DNA from: Dyella terrae
Lineage (GTDB): Bacteria > Pseudomonadota > Gammaproteobacteria > Xanthomonadales > Rhodanobacteraceae
Direction: 5' to 3'
Length of the DNA: 64,000 nt
NCBI RefSeq assembly: GCF_022394535.1
Contig: NZ_CP089414.1
Location: 1,116,001 to 1,180,000, forward strand
Shown here: positions 34,979 to 45,314 of the stretch, in pieces
How positions within the stretch are numbered: position 1 is the first letter of the stretch
Layout: every line of letters starts with the position of its first letter
Made by a program: the position numbers and the translations under genes
Notes under the pieces: model-generated
Told to the model about the DNA's origin: nothing
Database searches by the model: none
What the model saw: only the letters and a program-made list of their open reading frames with translations

Positions 34979-35263
34979 TTGAGCCTTTCGCCACAAGACA
35001 AAGAGCTTTTCCGCAGGACCGACGAAGTCCTCCACTACATGTGGGACCCCATTGGAGTGGCTGGCACCCCACAAGCCAGAGATGAGTACGAAAGCTACGT
35101 TCCAGAGGTCTTTCGGCTCCTCAAAGGGACTGTCGACGGAAGGGACGTCGCCCAGCACCTGCACTGGCTAAGTGCTGACCACATCGGCGCGGGTGCCAAC
35201 CCTCATCGTGATGCGGAGGTCGTCGACGTACTATTAGCGTGGCGTGGCCATCTTATTGGGTAG
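34979..35263 (+). CDS. Small soluble protein, DUF1871-like
   Basis: 94 residues with VLHYMWDPIGVAGTPQARDEYESYVPEVFRLLKG. The WDPIGV/DEYxxY pattern resembles DUF1871-type small proteins, some of which sit near toxin or repeat arrays. The only good start is TTG at 34979 with AAGGA upstream, because the nearby ATG at 34971 meets a stop at once. Function unknown; an immunity-like role is only a guess. Confidence 0.55.
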   Translation: MSLSPQDKELFRRTDEVLHYMWDPIGVAGTPQARDEYESYVPEVFRLLKGTVDGRDVAQHLHWLSADHIGAGANPHRDAEVVDVLLAWRGHLIG

Positions 35264-35346
35264 TCTTGTGGGGGCCACCCTCCACCCAAAAGCGACCCTT
35301 GCAAGATTCATCATCAGCGACGCGTATCGAGCATGGAGCGAATGTA

Positions 35347-35850
35347 GTGAAACGAGTCTTGGTGACGGGAAACGCTGGCTCAGGAAAGACTACATTTTCT
35401 CGCGAGCTTGCGGCGCAAAGCGGACTGCCATACTTCGGCCTGGATAGCATCGTCTGGCGGCCGGGCTGGCAGAAAGCACCGGCGGCCGAGCGACGAGAGG
35501 CCGAAAAATCCATCGCCAGTCAAGCATGCTGGATCGCAGACGGTGTCTCGGAAGAGTTACTGCAGATTGCAGACACTATTGTCCTTCTCGATGTGCCTCG
35601 ACCTCTGTGCATGTTACGGGTGGCTTGGCGGAGTCTTCCCTACCTGTTTCGCTCCCGCCCCGGTCTCCCCGAAGGGTGTCCGGAACTCAAGATTCTCCCC
35701 AGGGTAGCCAGGATCATTTGGAAGTACCCCGCTACACAAAAGTCGAAGGTCTTTGACGAAGCCAGAAGAAGGCCCGTGTTTCTACTCCATATTCGAGACA
35801 GGGCGGGCCACCATGCAGCCCATCGCAACCTGCTTTCGAGGTCTGGCTAG
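35347..35850 (+). CDS. P-loop NTPase, FlaR/adenylate-kinase-like
   Basis: The 167-residue protein has a Walker A (VLVTGNAGSGKTTFSRELA), then LPYFGLDSIVWRPGW and an Arg-rich lid-like region (CMLRVAWRSLPYLFRSRPG). These are features of proteins annotated as DNA topology modulation FlaR-related kinases. The substrate is not known. The start is GTG 35347, since the P-loop should lie near residue 10. Its C-terminus (RNLLSRSG) runs into repeat-like sequence and may be altered relative to relatives. Confidence 0.7.
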   Translation: MKRVLVTGNAGSGKTTFSRELAAQSGLPYFGLDSIVWRPGWQKAPAAERREAEKSIASQACWIADGVSEELLQIADTIVLLDVPRPLCMLRVAWRSLPYLFRSRPGLPEGCPELKILPRVARIIWKYPATQKSKVFDEARRRPVFLLHIRDRAGHHAAHRNLLSRSG

Positions 35851-35870
35851 CAAAGCCGAGTAGCCGTCCA

Positions 35871-35900
35871 AATATTCGCTCTCGACCCGAAGCAGATATT
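35871..35900 (-). repeat. A-type palindrome
   Basis: AATATTCGCT, ten bases, AGCAGATATT, 20 bases after the kinase stop. Confidence 0.7.
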
Positions 35901-35948
35901 CGCTGTGTGCCGGAACGCCGAAACGGAGGCGGAACCTACAACTCCAAC

Positions 35949-36281
35949 CTACTTGCACCCTTCCGCGTTGTCCGACGGAATGGAGTCCTCGCCTCGGCAG
36001 ACGCGCCCGCTACGTGTTCCGGTGTTGCGGTCGGCAGCAGTGCCGATGGACCCATGCGGCGGAATGGTGGCCTTGTGGGTGTAGTGATCGGGGCAACGTG
36101 GCTCTGAGTAAACGCACCATTCGTGCGTCACAGGAAAATCGCACCGGTTCACGAAGTTGGTTCCCTGCCTGGAAACGCAATCGCCTGCATTGTCCTGGGC
36201 GGCCCTGGCGACCTCGGCAGGCACCATCGTGGTCATGGGAAGGATCAACGCGGCGGAAATCAACCAGGTCATGCGGTGCAT
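35949..36281 (-). CDS. Secreted Cys-containing hypothetical protein
   Basis: The 110-residue protein has a signal peptide (MHRMTWLISAALILPMTTMV...). Six Cys residues in the mature part (GDCVSRQGTNFVNRCDFPV, EWCVYSEPRCPDHY) suggest disulfides. I start at ATG 36281; upstream residues are not signal-like. Its position is downstream of the TpgA-like gene on the same strand, about 200 bases away. Function unknown. Confidence 0.6.
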   Translation of the reverse strand: MHRMTWLISAALILPMTTMVPAEVARAAQDNAGDCVSRQGTNFVNRCDFPVTHEWCVYSEPRCPDHYTHKATIPPHGSIGTAADRNTGTRSGRVCRGEDSIPSDNAEGCK

Positions 36282-36480
36282 AGCCACCTCGACTGACGTT
36301 GGGCCACTGATGGGCCACGGTGCCCGCAAGAGTGCACCTTGGCCCCGACGATGTAACCCAGACAGAAGGTGTACGGAAGCCACACCGGGTCGATACGCCA
36401 ACGAGCTTCCGTGCTTGATCCCGGCCATGGTTCTGCCATGGCCGGGGCGGCGTTATCAGCCGCCTATCACGCATCAGAGG

Positions 36481-37293
36481 TTACGGATCGACCCTTACTT
36501 CGACACGTCGGTTGGGGGCGAGACATGCCACCATCTGCGCACGCGGGCCCTCAAGGCAGTCTTTCACGGGATCGCTTTCGCCCAACCCTTCGGCTCGGAT
36601 CTTCGCACCTGGCACACCATCCTCGACGAGCACGTCCATGACGGCGCGCGCGCGGCGTTCGGATAGGTAACGATTGCTGACGGACGTGCCGAGGCGATCC
36701 GTATAGCCGGTGACGCGGATGCTTCCTATCTGCGCCAGATGTTCATGTAATTGCGTCGCCAAGTCGGCCAGCGCCTTCTTTCCTTCGGGGGTCACATCCG
36801 ACTTGCCAAAGGCAAAGAGCGCATCGGCAGAAAGCGTAAACCGATGCGGCGCCTCCTCACTAAGCGGAGCAACCGCCTCCTGCTCTTTCAGCAACGAAGC
36901 GCAAGATTCAGGCTTCCAGTAGAAACTGCGCGCCACGCTGTTCTCATCAAACAGCACCTTGTACTGGCACACCGTTACCTCGTCACTGCCCGGCTTGCGA
37001 AAATTGAATAGATAGTTCCACTCGCGCACGCCCCACAAGCCTTCACTGAAATGTGGATACCCGATCAACTCGGATATCTGAGGCTTGATAAGCCCCGCCC
37101 TAACCTGCCGCAAATTGGCCAGGTTCGGAAAGGTGCCACCCTTGTGCATCGGTGTGACGTTATCCGGTGTTGGCCACACCAGTTCGCTGGCCGAGTTACC
37201 GTCCTTCGCCACGTTGCGACTCACGTTACCGCAGGCCGCAAGCACGAGCGCGGCAGTTGCCGCCACCATGATCTGTTTCCAGGGATTGTTCAT
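36481..37293 (-). CDS. TpgA-like lipoprotein (SmpA/OmlA domain plus OmpA domain)
   Basis: The 270-residue protein has a lipobox ALVLAAC (Cys near residue 21), then a BamE/OmlA-like domain (LRQVRAGLIKPQISELIGYPHF...WNYLF). The C-terminal OmpA domain (FAFGKSDVTPEGKKALADLA, VTGYTDRLGTSVSNRYLSERRA) binds peptidoglycan. This combination and the position just after a trimeric autotransporter match TpgA of Acinetobacter, which anchors the AtaA adhesin to the cell wall. I start at ATG 37293 because it gives the lipoprotein signal. Confidence 0.85.
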   Translation of the reverse strand: MNNPWKQIMVAATAALVLAACGNVSRNVAKDGNSASELVWPTPDNVTPMHKGGTFPNLANLRQVRAGLIKPQISELIGYPHFSEGLWGVREWNYLFNFRKPGSDEVTVCQYKVLFDENSVARSFYWKPESCASLLKEQEAVAPLSEEAPHRFTLSADALFAFGKSDVTPEGKKALADLATQLHEHLAQIGSIRVTGYTDRLGTSVSNRYLSERRARAVMDVLVEDGVPGAKIRAEGLGESDPVKDCLEGPRAQMVACLAPNRRVEVRVDP

Positions 37294-39320
37294 ATCGTTG
37301 ATTCCTTCATGCGATGGAAGACGAGCGCGGCGCATAGCGCCAGGCTGCGTCCATTACCAGACCATGCCCGCACCAACGCCCGCACCGGCATCGCCGCGCG
37401 AGTTGGTGGTGGCGTTGAGCTTGAACACGTAGCGACCACTCTCCGTAATCGCAGACATACCGACGGCAACGCCTGTCTCGCCATGGAATGCACCCAGCGC
37501 TACCGCCGCCGAGCTTTGATTCGGCTGATAGGCCTGCGGCAAGCTGGCCAGCGCCATGGCCGAGGCAATGCCCGCGTTGGCGCGATTGCCAATACGGTTG
37601 AGGTCCTGATCTACGCTTTGAAAGCGCTGGTCGACATAGTCCTTCGACCAGTTCTTGGCCTCGGCAATGGCATCGCTAAGCTGCCCCACGTTCACGGCAT
37701 CGGTGGCACCGACACCATTGGCTACGTTGGTAACCGTTCGCTCGTGGCCAACAGAGCCCACCGATACCGTGTTGCTCGACGACGCCACGGAACCATTACC
37801 AATCGCAACGCTGTTGTCACCACTCGCCGTCGAACCGGCACCGACCGCCGTGCTGTTGTTGCCCGACGCCGTAGCGCCAGCACCCGCTGCGGTTGAGTTG
37901 CCACCCGTGGCTGAAGACGCCGTGTTGTTGTCACCACTGGTCTGATACGTGTTGATGGTGGTGCTGCCACCCACGCCCGGAGGGAAGTTGCGGATGGTGT
38001 TGGAGAGGTTGATCACCTGCGACCCCAACTGCTGCAGCGTTTGATTGGTGGCGTACAACTCCGAGCCGTTGATTGCATCCGTGCTGGTTGCACTGATGCG
38101 TCCCGCCGCCACGTTGGTCAGAGTGCGCTCCGCTCCCGCCGAACCCACGCTCACGGTGGAGCCCGGCGTTGTGCCCGCGAACTGGTATGTCGTGCCGTTG
38201 AGCGTCGTGCTGGTGGTGGCCACCGGAGCCGCCGTCACCGAGCCCGCACCCAGAGCCACACTGCCGGCATACGCCGCTTGCGTACCGGCACCCAGTGCGA
38301 GCGCCTGGATACCGTTGGACGTGGCATTGGTGCCCAGTGCGACGCCATCGGCCAGGTTCACCGTCGCATTCTGGCCAATGGCCGTACCGCCCGGCGCGGT
38401 CTGCTGAACAATGGCGCCGTTGCCCATGCCAATGCCGTTGTCGCCATTCACCGTGGTCTGTGGGCCGACCGCCACCGAGTTCGCACCGATCGCCGCAGAA
38501 TCAGAAGCGGTCGAGTTGGCGTGGAAGTACTTGATCGGCGTGACCGAGAACGAACTCATCGCCCCTTTGAGCTGGCGCAGCGTCACTGCATCCTGATCCA
38601 GGGTGCCGTCTGCCACATTGGTGATCTGTCGGAAGGCGGTGGCATTGCCCACGGATACCGCGCCGAGCAAGGTGCGATCCGTCGTGTTGTACGGGATGAC
38701 ATTGGTGCCCACGAGGATGGAGCCCGAGGTGGGCGCAATGGCCCGGTCAGAAACCGCCCCCGAACCCAGCGCCACACCACCCAGCACCGTAGCCTGCGTG
38801 TTCTGACCCAAGGCGGTGCCACTGGCAGCTGTCGCACTGGCTCCTACACCGGCAGCCAAGGCGTCTCAGTCCGGTGGCGCCGTTGTTGGCGTAGTTGCTG
38901 CCGGCTGTGCCACCGTCATTGACGCTGTAGTAGTGCGTCGCGTTGGCGGTCACGCTGCTGTTCAAGCTATCCAGTGCCTGATTGGTGGCAAAAAGCTGCG
39001 AACCATTGACGGCATCCGTGCTTCCTCCAGTCACCTGCCCTGCCGCCACATTGGTGATCGTGCGTTCGATGCCCGCGCTACCTACGCTCACCGTGCTGGT
39101 GGGTGCCGTACCGGCATAGGTGTAAGCGGTGCCGGCAATGGTGGCGCCCTTCGTCTGCACGACCGGCCCGGTCACACTGCCTGCACCAAGCGCTACATCA
39201 CCAGCATTGGTATCCGCCGTGGCGCCATTGCCGATGGAGACCGCATTCGCCGTGCCCGCGTTAGAAACCGGGCCAATCGCCACGCTGTTGACGCCGGTGG
39301 CCGTTGAATCGGCCAACGCG

Positions 39321-39710
39321 GAGTTCGCGTGGAAGTACTTGATGCCACCGCCGTTCACCACGCCGCCGATCTGGTTGAACACATTCTGCAGCGAGCTATA
39401 GGTGTTGCCGCCATAGGTGATGCTGGTGGTCAATGCGCCTGTGCTCGAGTTGTAGGTGGTACCACCGCCTATGCTGCTCGCAAGGGTGTTGCCCAGGTTG
39501 GTTACCGTGGTGCCCACCGAGGTCACCGCCTGATTGGTCGAGAACAGCTGCGAGCCATTCACCGCGTCGGTGCTGGCGCCACTTAGCCGCCCGGCCGCGA
39601 CATTGGTGATGGTGCGCTCGGTGTTCAACGCGCCCACGCTCACCGTGCTGGTCGGGTTGGTACCTGCGAAGGTATAGGTCGTGCCATTGATGGAAGTGCT
39701 CGGCGTGCCC
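39321..39710 (-). repeat. Internal tandem segment, copy 1, of the adhesin gene
   Basis: This is nearly identical to 39873-40262, offset by 552 bases (184 codons). It encodes the KYFHANS...GSQLFSTN...VSVGALNTERTI module. Confidence 0.8.
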
Positions 39711-39872
39711 ACGGCGGCGCCGGAGACCGAACCCGAGCCAAGCGCCACATCCCCCACGTTCGTACCCGCGTTGGCACCGTTGCCAATAGAAACGGCATTG
39801 GCCGTGCTGGCCGTGGACACCGGACCGATCGCCACACTGTTGGCACCGCCGGCGGTGGAGTCCGCCAGTGTC

Positions 39873-40262
39873 GAGTTGGCGTGGAAATACTTGATGCCAC
39901 CGCCATCCACCACGCCGCTAATCTGATTGAACACATTCTGCAGCGAGCTATAGGTGTTGCCACCATAGGTAACGCTGGTGGTCAGTGCGCCCGTGCTGGA
40001 GTTGTAGGTGGTCCCGCCGCCAATACTGGTCGCAATGGTGTTGCCCAGGTTGGTTACCGTGGTACCCACCGAGGTCACCGCCGAATTGGTCGCGAACAAC
40101 TGCGAGCCATTGATCGCATCCGTGCTGGAGCCACTGATGCGGCCTGCGGCAACGTTGGTGATGGTGCGCTCCGTGTTCAACGCACCCACGCTCACCGTGC
40201 TAGTCGGGTTGGTACCTGCGAAGGTATAGGTCGTGCCATTGATGGAGGTGCTCGGCGTGCGC
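39873..40262 (-). repeat. Internal tandem segment, copy 2, of the adhesin gene
   Basis: Partner of 39321-39710. The offset is a multiple of three, so recombination between copies would change adhesin length by 184 residues in frame. Confidence 0.8.
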
Positions 40263-42139
40263 ACGGCCGTGGCCGTGCTGGATCCAGAGCCCAGCGCGAC
40301 ATCATTCGCGTTATTGGCGGCAGCGCCGTTGCCGAAGGCCAATGAGCCGGCACCCAGCGCACTACTGCCGTTGCCCAGCGCCACCGAGCCCACGCCCTGC
40401 GCATTGTTGTTGTTGCCAATGGCCACCGCGCCATCACCGTTGGCCGTGTCATTGGCACCGGTTGCGACTGCGCCATTACCCGTCGCGGAATTCGGGTCAC
40501 CAATCGCCACGGCACCGTTGCCGTTGGCAACTTGACCTTCGCCCAGTGCCACCGCACCCGTGCCACCCGACACCTTCGAATTGTGGCCGCCGGCAATGGA
40601 GCCCGTTCCCGCCGCAGCAACAACCGTATTGCTATCGCCAAGCGCCACCGTGGATGCAGCCAGCGCCTGCGAGGTATTACCTATCGCTGTGGCATTGCTC
40701 GCCGAGGCCTTCGCGAGTGCGCCCAGTGCAACCGCATTCTGGCCGCTTGCCGCCGCACCCGCACCCAACGCGGAAGCGAGCGCGGCAGTCGCCGCCGCGT
40801 TGTTGCCTACGGCAATGGCGGATTGTTGCGAGCTCAGCGCACCAGAGCCGGCGGCTACCGAACCAATACCGCTCGACACGGCCTGATTACCCAGCGCCAG
40901 TGCGAAATCAGCCGAGGCATTGGCCAAGTTTCCGACCGCCGCAGCACTCTGCCCCGCAGCGTTGGCATTCACGCCAACCGCTGCCGACGACAAACCCGAA
41001 GCTGTCGCCTGCACGCCGTTTGCCAAGGCATTCACTCCACTGGCATTCGCGCGCAGGCCAATCGCCGCCGCGCCCCCCACGCTTGCCGTGGCTTGCCCGC
41101 CGATGGCAATGGCGTTATCACCAGCCGCCACTGCACCCGCCACGGCGTTGCCGCCCAGCGCAAGCGAACCCGCACCTGATGCCGTTACCGCTGTGGCGGC
41201 GGCGGTGCCGCCCACACCCAGCGCGGTGGCATACGTGCCGGTCGCCTGCGCCATCTGGCCGACGGCGGTGGATTCTCCGCCGGACGCATTGGCGATGGAG
41301 CCGACAGCGGTACTCCATATACCGGTGGCTGCCGTCAGATTACCCACGGCCACGCTTTGCATACCCGTCGCCGTGGCCTGGTTACCTAGCGCGGCCGCTT
41401 CGAAAGTCGTCGTGGTGGCGCCATTCGGAAGCACCACGCCGGCGCTTCCGCTCGCATTGGAGTTCGCGCCGATCGCAATGGGTGAACCACCGTTGGTGGA
41501 TACGGCCTTGGCGCCTGCGCCCAAGGCCACCGCCAAGCCGGCCGTGCCACCCGATGCAGCTGCATTGGTGCCAATGGCCACCGCGGATATGGTCGACGCC
41601 TTGGACGTCGACCCCATAGCAACCGCATTGGCGGCAGAGGCCGTTACGTCCGTGCCGATGGCTATCGCTCCATCCGCATTCGCACCCGTGCCCGCCGCCG
41701 AACGCGCACCCAGATAGATCGAATTGGTGCCTGCGGTTAAGGCCTGAAAGCCGAGCGCGATGTTGTTTTGCCCGGCGGCATGGGAGGCATACCCCACGGC
41801 CAATGCACCCAATACATCCGCCTTGGCACTCGCCCCCAGCGCGGTGGCTCCGGTGCCGCTGGCTGTAGCCCCATAGCCCATGCACGAGGCCGTACTGTTG
41901 TACGCGTTGTAAGGCAACGGGGTGCAGTCCACTGCCTGTGCGTGAGCCCGCTCCATCCACCCTGCTCCACCAAGCGCTGCCAGCGCCGTGAAAATGCCCA
42001 GGCCCAGGCGGCTCGGCAAAAGTCGCTGACGCTTATCGCGTCGATCCACCACGCCGCCACCGCGCCCCGTTGCAAACTCCGAGGCGACCACGACTTGCGC
42101 CAACGCGCTGTTCCACACCTTGTTGTAAATCTTGTTCAT

Positions 42140-43000
42140 GCCTCACTCCCTTATGACTGATTCGGCATCAGGGATGAGCAGGAGACAAAAGTGCTGGGCG
42201 CAAAGGATCATCCGCGCGCGCGTGAGCCTGAGCGCGGGACGAAAGTGCCCCTGCGCTCACACTATGGCGTGAACGATGTTTTCAAAGAAAAAGGAATCGA
42301 CGCGATGCGCTCGGCTACTAAGAACCCTGCACAACCCCTGTTTTGTGTCGAGGACTCAAACGAAAACGGCATGACTGGGGATTCAGCCTGATTCGTCTCG
42401 TTCTACGGGTGCGACGTCCTTGTCTTCAGCCCCAACTGCCGCGATGCAACACGCGGAACTGCTTCAAACTGAAGTACGGCTGCCGCAGGTGCAGCATGGC
42501 ACCATACGAAAAATCTTGTGAGCGATCATCGACGCTATAAGCATGACGTGCATCACAATTTGTCACGATCCATTTTTAGCTCTAATGCGCTAAAGCGGGG
42601 TGCAAAGTGACGCCGAGACGTGCCCTTGTAAGTAGATGCGCCCGCCATCCCCAAGACTTTTAGCGCGGTGCACGATGGGGCTCGGCCAAATCGTTTGTTG
42701 CGATATCACAACCCCATCGCCCGATCCGCCAGGCACGCGTGCCACCGTTCTACGCATCCGCACCCATGGCCCGCCTAGTGGCAACTCACACCGTCCGTCG
42801 ACAACGGGGTGTGTCTCTGCCTGCGACGCTGATGGATCGCCCCTGTGGCGTGACAGATTCGGGGCCGGCACGCCAGACCCGGCGGCACCCGCGCGGGACA
42901 TCGCCAGCCCGTTCGGAGCACAGCGCTAGCAGCGGTATCATCGCAGGACCTTTGCCGTAGCCCGCCAAAGTTTCCGCTATTGCCGCAGGCCCCAAGCCCC
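42140..43000. other. Long gene-free gap between adhesin and bluB
   Basis: 860 bases. Open frames here lack coding character. The adhesin promoter should be at the left end, reading leftwards. I looked for a cobalamin riboswitch before bluB and found no convincing B12-box set. No repeat of the palindrome family was seen. Confidence 0.45.
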
Positions 43001-43675
43001 ATGAACCGCTACAACGACGGCGATATCGCCGCCATTTACCGCGTGATCGAGCAACGACGCGACATGCGCCACTTCCTGCCCGACCCGCTTGAGCCTGCCC
43101 TGCTCCAACGCCTGCTGCGCGCCGCCCACCTCGGCCCCAGCGTAGGCTTCATGCAGCCGTGGCGTTTCATCCGCGTCACCGATTCGAGCTTGCGCCAAAG
43201 TATCCACGCACTGGTGGACGAGGAACGACAACACACCGCCGCCGCACTTGGACAACGTCAGGACGACTTCATGCGCCTGAAGGTCGAGGGCATCCGTGAA
43301 TGCGGCGAGCTACTCGTGGTCGCCTTGATGGACCGTCGCGAACATCACATCTTCGGGCGACGCACCATGCCGCAGATGGATCTAGCCTCCGTAGCCTGCG
43401 CCATCCAAAACCTGTGGCTGGCTGCACGCGCGGAAGGCATAGGCATGGGCTGGGTTTCGCTTTTTGACCCGGAAGCACTGGGCGCCCTGCTCCACTTGCC
43501 GCCAGGAGCAACACCCGTCGCTGTGCTGTGTCTGGGACACGTACCAGCGTTCTATACCGAGCCCATGCTGCAACAGGAGAACTGGGCCACGCGACAACCA
43601 CTGGAAGCGCTCGTGTTCGAAAACACGTGGCAACACGAACACACCGACGATCCATCATCCGACGCTGTCGCTTAG
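43001..43675 (+). CDS. bluB: 5,6-dimethylbenzimidazole synthase
   Basis: The 224-residue protein is a BluB-type member of the nitroreductase fold: IEQRRDMRHFLPDPLEPALLQRLLRAAHLGPSVGFMQPWRFI (FMN binding), MPQMDLASVACAIQNLWLAARAEGIGMGWVS, and PVAVLCLGHVPAFYTEPML. BluB breaks down reduced FMN with oxygen to give the lower ligand of vitamin B12. I use ATG 43001 rather than an upstream TTG. No other cobalamin genes are in the window. Confidence 0.88.
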   Translation: MNRYNDGDIAAIYRVIEQRRDMRHFLPDPLEPALLQRLLRAAHLGPSVGFMQPWRFIRVTDSSLRQSIHALVDEERQHTAAALGQRQDDFMRLKVEGIRECGELLVVALMDRREHHIFGRRTMPQMDLASVACAIQNLWLAARAEGIGMGWVSLFDPEALGALLHLPPGATPVAVLCLGHVPAFYTEPMLQQENWATRQPLEALVFENTWQHEHTDDPSSDAVA

Positions 43676-43757
43676 CAACGCAGCCAGGACCAGAGCAGCG
43701 GCTTCAAACCTGTGCGCTGACCAGACATCGAATCTATCGCCCGGAAGGCAGCCGTTG

Positions 43758-44231
43758 CTACGGTGCCTTTCGATCGTAATAGGTTGAGTCACTCACAATC
43801 AGGTGATCCTTGATCGTGTAAACCGACATGATTCGAATGCTGACGGGTTTGTTTTCTGCACCTTTCAGATGGCCGGAAAGAACGAACTGAACGTAGACAT
43901 AGTTCGCCGTACTTTCCATGGTGACGATGCTGTCTTTGGCGTCAGGTATGGCATCGAAAATCCAACGGTATGTATCGGCGATCTTCGAGTTGCCAGCAAG
44001 CTCAGGGTAGTCCGGGCTGTGCAAGATGGCATCTCTGGCATAGAGAGCTTCGATTGCGCCCGCGTCGTGTCGATTGAATGCCGAAAATTTCAACTCGACC
44101 GTTCGTATGGGCTCGATCTCCGGCGCACCTGGACCGGACGGCATTTGACCTGCGATGGCCGGCGACGGCGAACTCATGACGCCACATACAAGGCAAGTGA
44201 GAAGAATCATCTTCACTATGTTCATAAGCAT
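43758..44231 (-). CDS. Secreted NTF2/SnoaL-like protein
   Basis: The 157-residue protein has a signal peptide (about 1-28, MILLTCLVCGVMSSPSPAIA). The cone-shaped NTF2-like fold pattern follows: TVELKFSAFNRHDAGAIEALYARDAILHSP, IADTYRWIFDAIPDA, and a final MSVYTIKDHLIVSDSTYYD. Such proteins bind small ligands, and some are isomerases. It is divergent from an AraC-type regulator 26 bases away, which probably controls it. Exact role unknown. Confidence 0.8.
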   Translation of the reverse strand: MLMNIVKMILLTCLVCGVMSSPSPAIAGQMPSGPGAPEIEPIRTVELKFSAFNRHDAGAIEALYARDAILHSPDYPELAGNSKIADTYRWIFDAIPDAKDSIVTMESTANYVYVQFVLSGHLKGAENKPVSIRIMSVYTIKDHLIVSDSTYYDRKAP

Positions 44232-44257
44232 GAGATCTCGGTTCGCTTGGTAGTAGG

Positions 44258-45187
44258 ATGAGCAGCACGCTGGGGCCCATCGCCGAGCAATACCCCGGTA
44301 GCTGGTTCTTTTATTGCATCGCGGGTCACGCCAAGATGATTGTAAAAAGCCGACAAATGGATACGCAGCCCGGCGCTGCAAACGACCAGCTTGGTCGAGG
44401 CGCTTTTGGACAAGGCTGTGGTGTCCTGCACCATTCGCCTCCACCAGGCACTTACCAGCACACACGCCATGCCCCTCCGGATGAACTGATGGAGTGGGTC
44501 GAGCACTTCTGGCTGGAAAAGTGGGATCTTCGGGATGGCTCGCCGCAGGCGAGGGTCGTGCTTCCACACCCGAGCGTACATCTCGCGTTTGCACCCGGCC
44601 GCTCAAAGATCTACGGCGTGCAGTTGCGTCGCTTTGCGCGTGAACTGAGTGGACAGGCCACCATTCTTGGCATCAAATTTCGTCCGGGCGCGTTCTATCC
44701 GTTTTTCGGTAAGCCGATCAGCCTGATCGCTAATTCGTCGATGGCCGCAGAACACGTTTTTTCCGATGCTTTGTCCGCTGAGCAACGTGTCCTGGCATGT
44801 GGCGATGATCAGGCCATGGTGGATACCGCTGCCAAATTCCTGATCGCCCATCTGCCAGCTCTCGATCCCAACACAGGGGTCGCGCGCGCTATCGTTGAGG
44901 CCATAGTGAACGATGGCGAGATAACACGCGTGGAGCATCTCACCGCCCGTTTTGGCCTGTCAGAGCGAAAACTTCAGCGACTATTTCAACGATATATAGG
45001 TGCGAGCCCACGTTGGGTGATCAAGCGCTATCGCGTATATGACGTACTCACTCAACTCACTGTAGGCGAGCCCGCAGCGGGTGCTACCCTCGCACAGAAC
45101 ACTGGCTACTTCGACCAGGCGCACTTCCAAAACGACTTCCGAAAAATGATCGGTTGCTCCCCAGGCCAATACCTGAATTCAAAGTAG
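44258..45187 (+). CDS. AraC-family regulator with DUF6597-like sensor
   Basis: About 280-309 residues. The N-terminal sensor has the pattern PPDELMEWVEHFWLEKWDLR, VLPHPSVHLAFAPG and GIKFRPGAFYPFFGKP. The AraC DNA-binding part has VEHLTARFGLSERKLQRLFQRYIGASPRWV, then AGATLAQNTGYFDQAHFQNDFRKMIGCSP. The start is uncertain: in-frame ATGs near 44336 and 44357 are also reasonable. It is divergent from the NTF2-like gene. The inducer is unknown. Confidence 0.85.
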   Translation: MSSTLGPIAEQYPGSWFFYCIAGHAKMIVKSRQMDTQPGAANDQLGRGAFGQGCGVLHHSPPPGTYQHTRHAPPDELMEWVEHFWLEKWDLRDGSPQARVVLPHPSVHLAFAPGRSKIYGVQLRRFARELSGQATILGIKFRPGAFYPFFGKPISLIANSSMAAEHVFSDALSAEQRVLACGDDQAMVDTAAKFLIAHLPALDPNTGVARAIVEAIVNDGEITRVEHLTARFGLSERKLQRLFQRYIGASPRWVIKRYRVYDVLTQLTVGEPAAGATLAQNTGYFDQAHFQNDFRKMIGCSPGQYLNSK

Positions 45188-45209
45188 TGCGCGGCCCTGC
45201 CAGCTGAGC

Positions 45210-45314
45210 CTAGTCATCCAAGAAGCCTTGATTCACCCAGATCGGTGCCTTACGCCCTGTGGCGAGGTCGAGCATCTGTGCCAAGCCATGCTTGGTGAGT
45301 ACAAATAGAACCAT
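45210..45314 (-). CDS. Very small ORF with a strong RBS (34 residues)
   Basis: An ATG at 45314 is preceded by GGAGGCAGGC and encodes a 34-residue peptide (opening MVLFVLTKHGLAQMLDL, ending APIWVNQGFLDD). The sequence has normal amphipathic coding character and looks like the front of a slightly longer family, so it may be truncated by the TAG. It lies in the gap between the AraC gene and an M50-like gene. Confidence 0.4.
   Translation of the reverse strand: MVLFVLTKHGLAQMLDLATGRKAPIWVNQGFLDD

Larger units (their letters stand above)
37354..42139 (-). pseudogene. Trimeric autotransporter adhesin (YadA family), one internal frameshift
   Basis: The gene starts with an extended signal peptide region (MNKIYNKVWNSALAQVVVAS) and a strong RBS (AAGGGAG). 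Next come hundreds of residues of YadA-head left-handed repeats of the AxAxGxxSxA type, three neck segments with GSQLFATN or GSQLFSTN, and a stalk. The YadA anchor barrel follows, ending in GMVW. Near 38862-38872 the frame slips: the first part ends NNGATGLRR and the second resumes as LAAGVGASATAASG one frame away. Joined, it would be about 1594 residues. It is followed by a TpgA-like anchor. It is either a broken gene or a sequencing indel; no homopolymer is at the site. Confidence 0.85.

Noticed and set aside
40342..41619. 425-codon open frame opposite the adhesin
   Set aside because: Pro/Arg/His-rich shadow of the repetitive GC-rich adhesin gene on the other strand.
42660..43000. Cobalamin riboswitch upstream of bluB
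   Set aside because: A few B12-box-like words occur (CACGCCAGACCCGGC, CCTGTGGCGTGAC), but the full order of conserved elements with proper pairing was not found.
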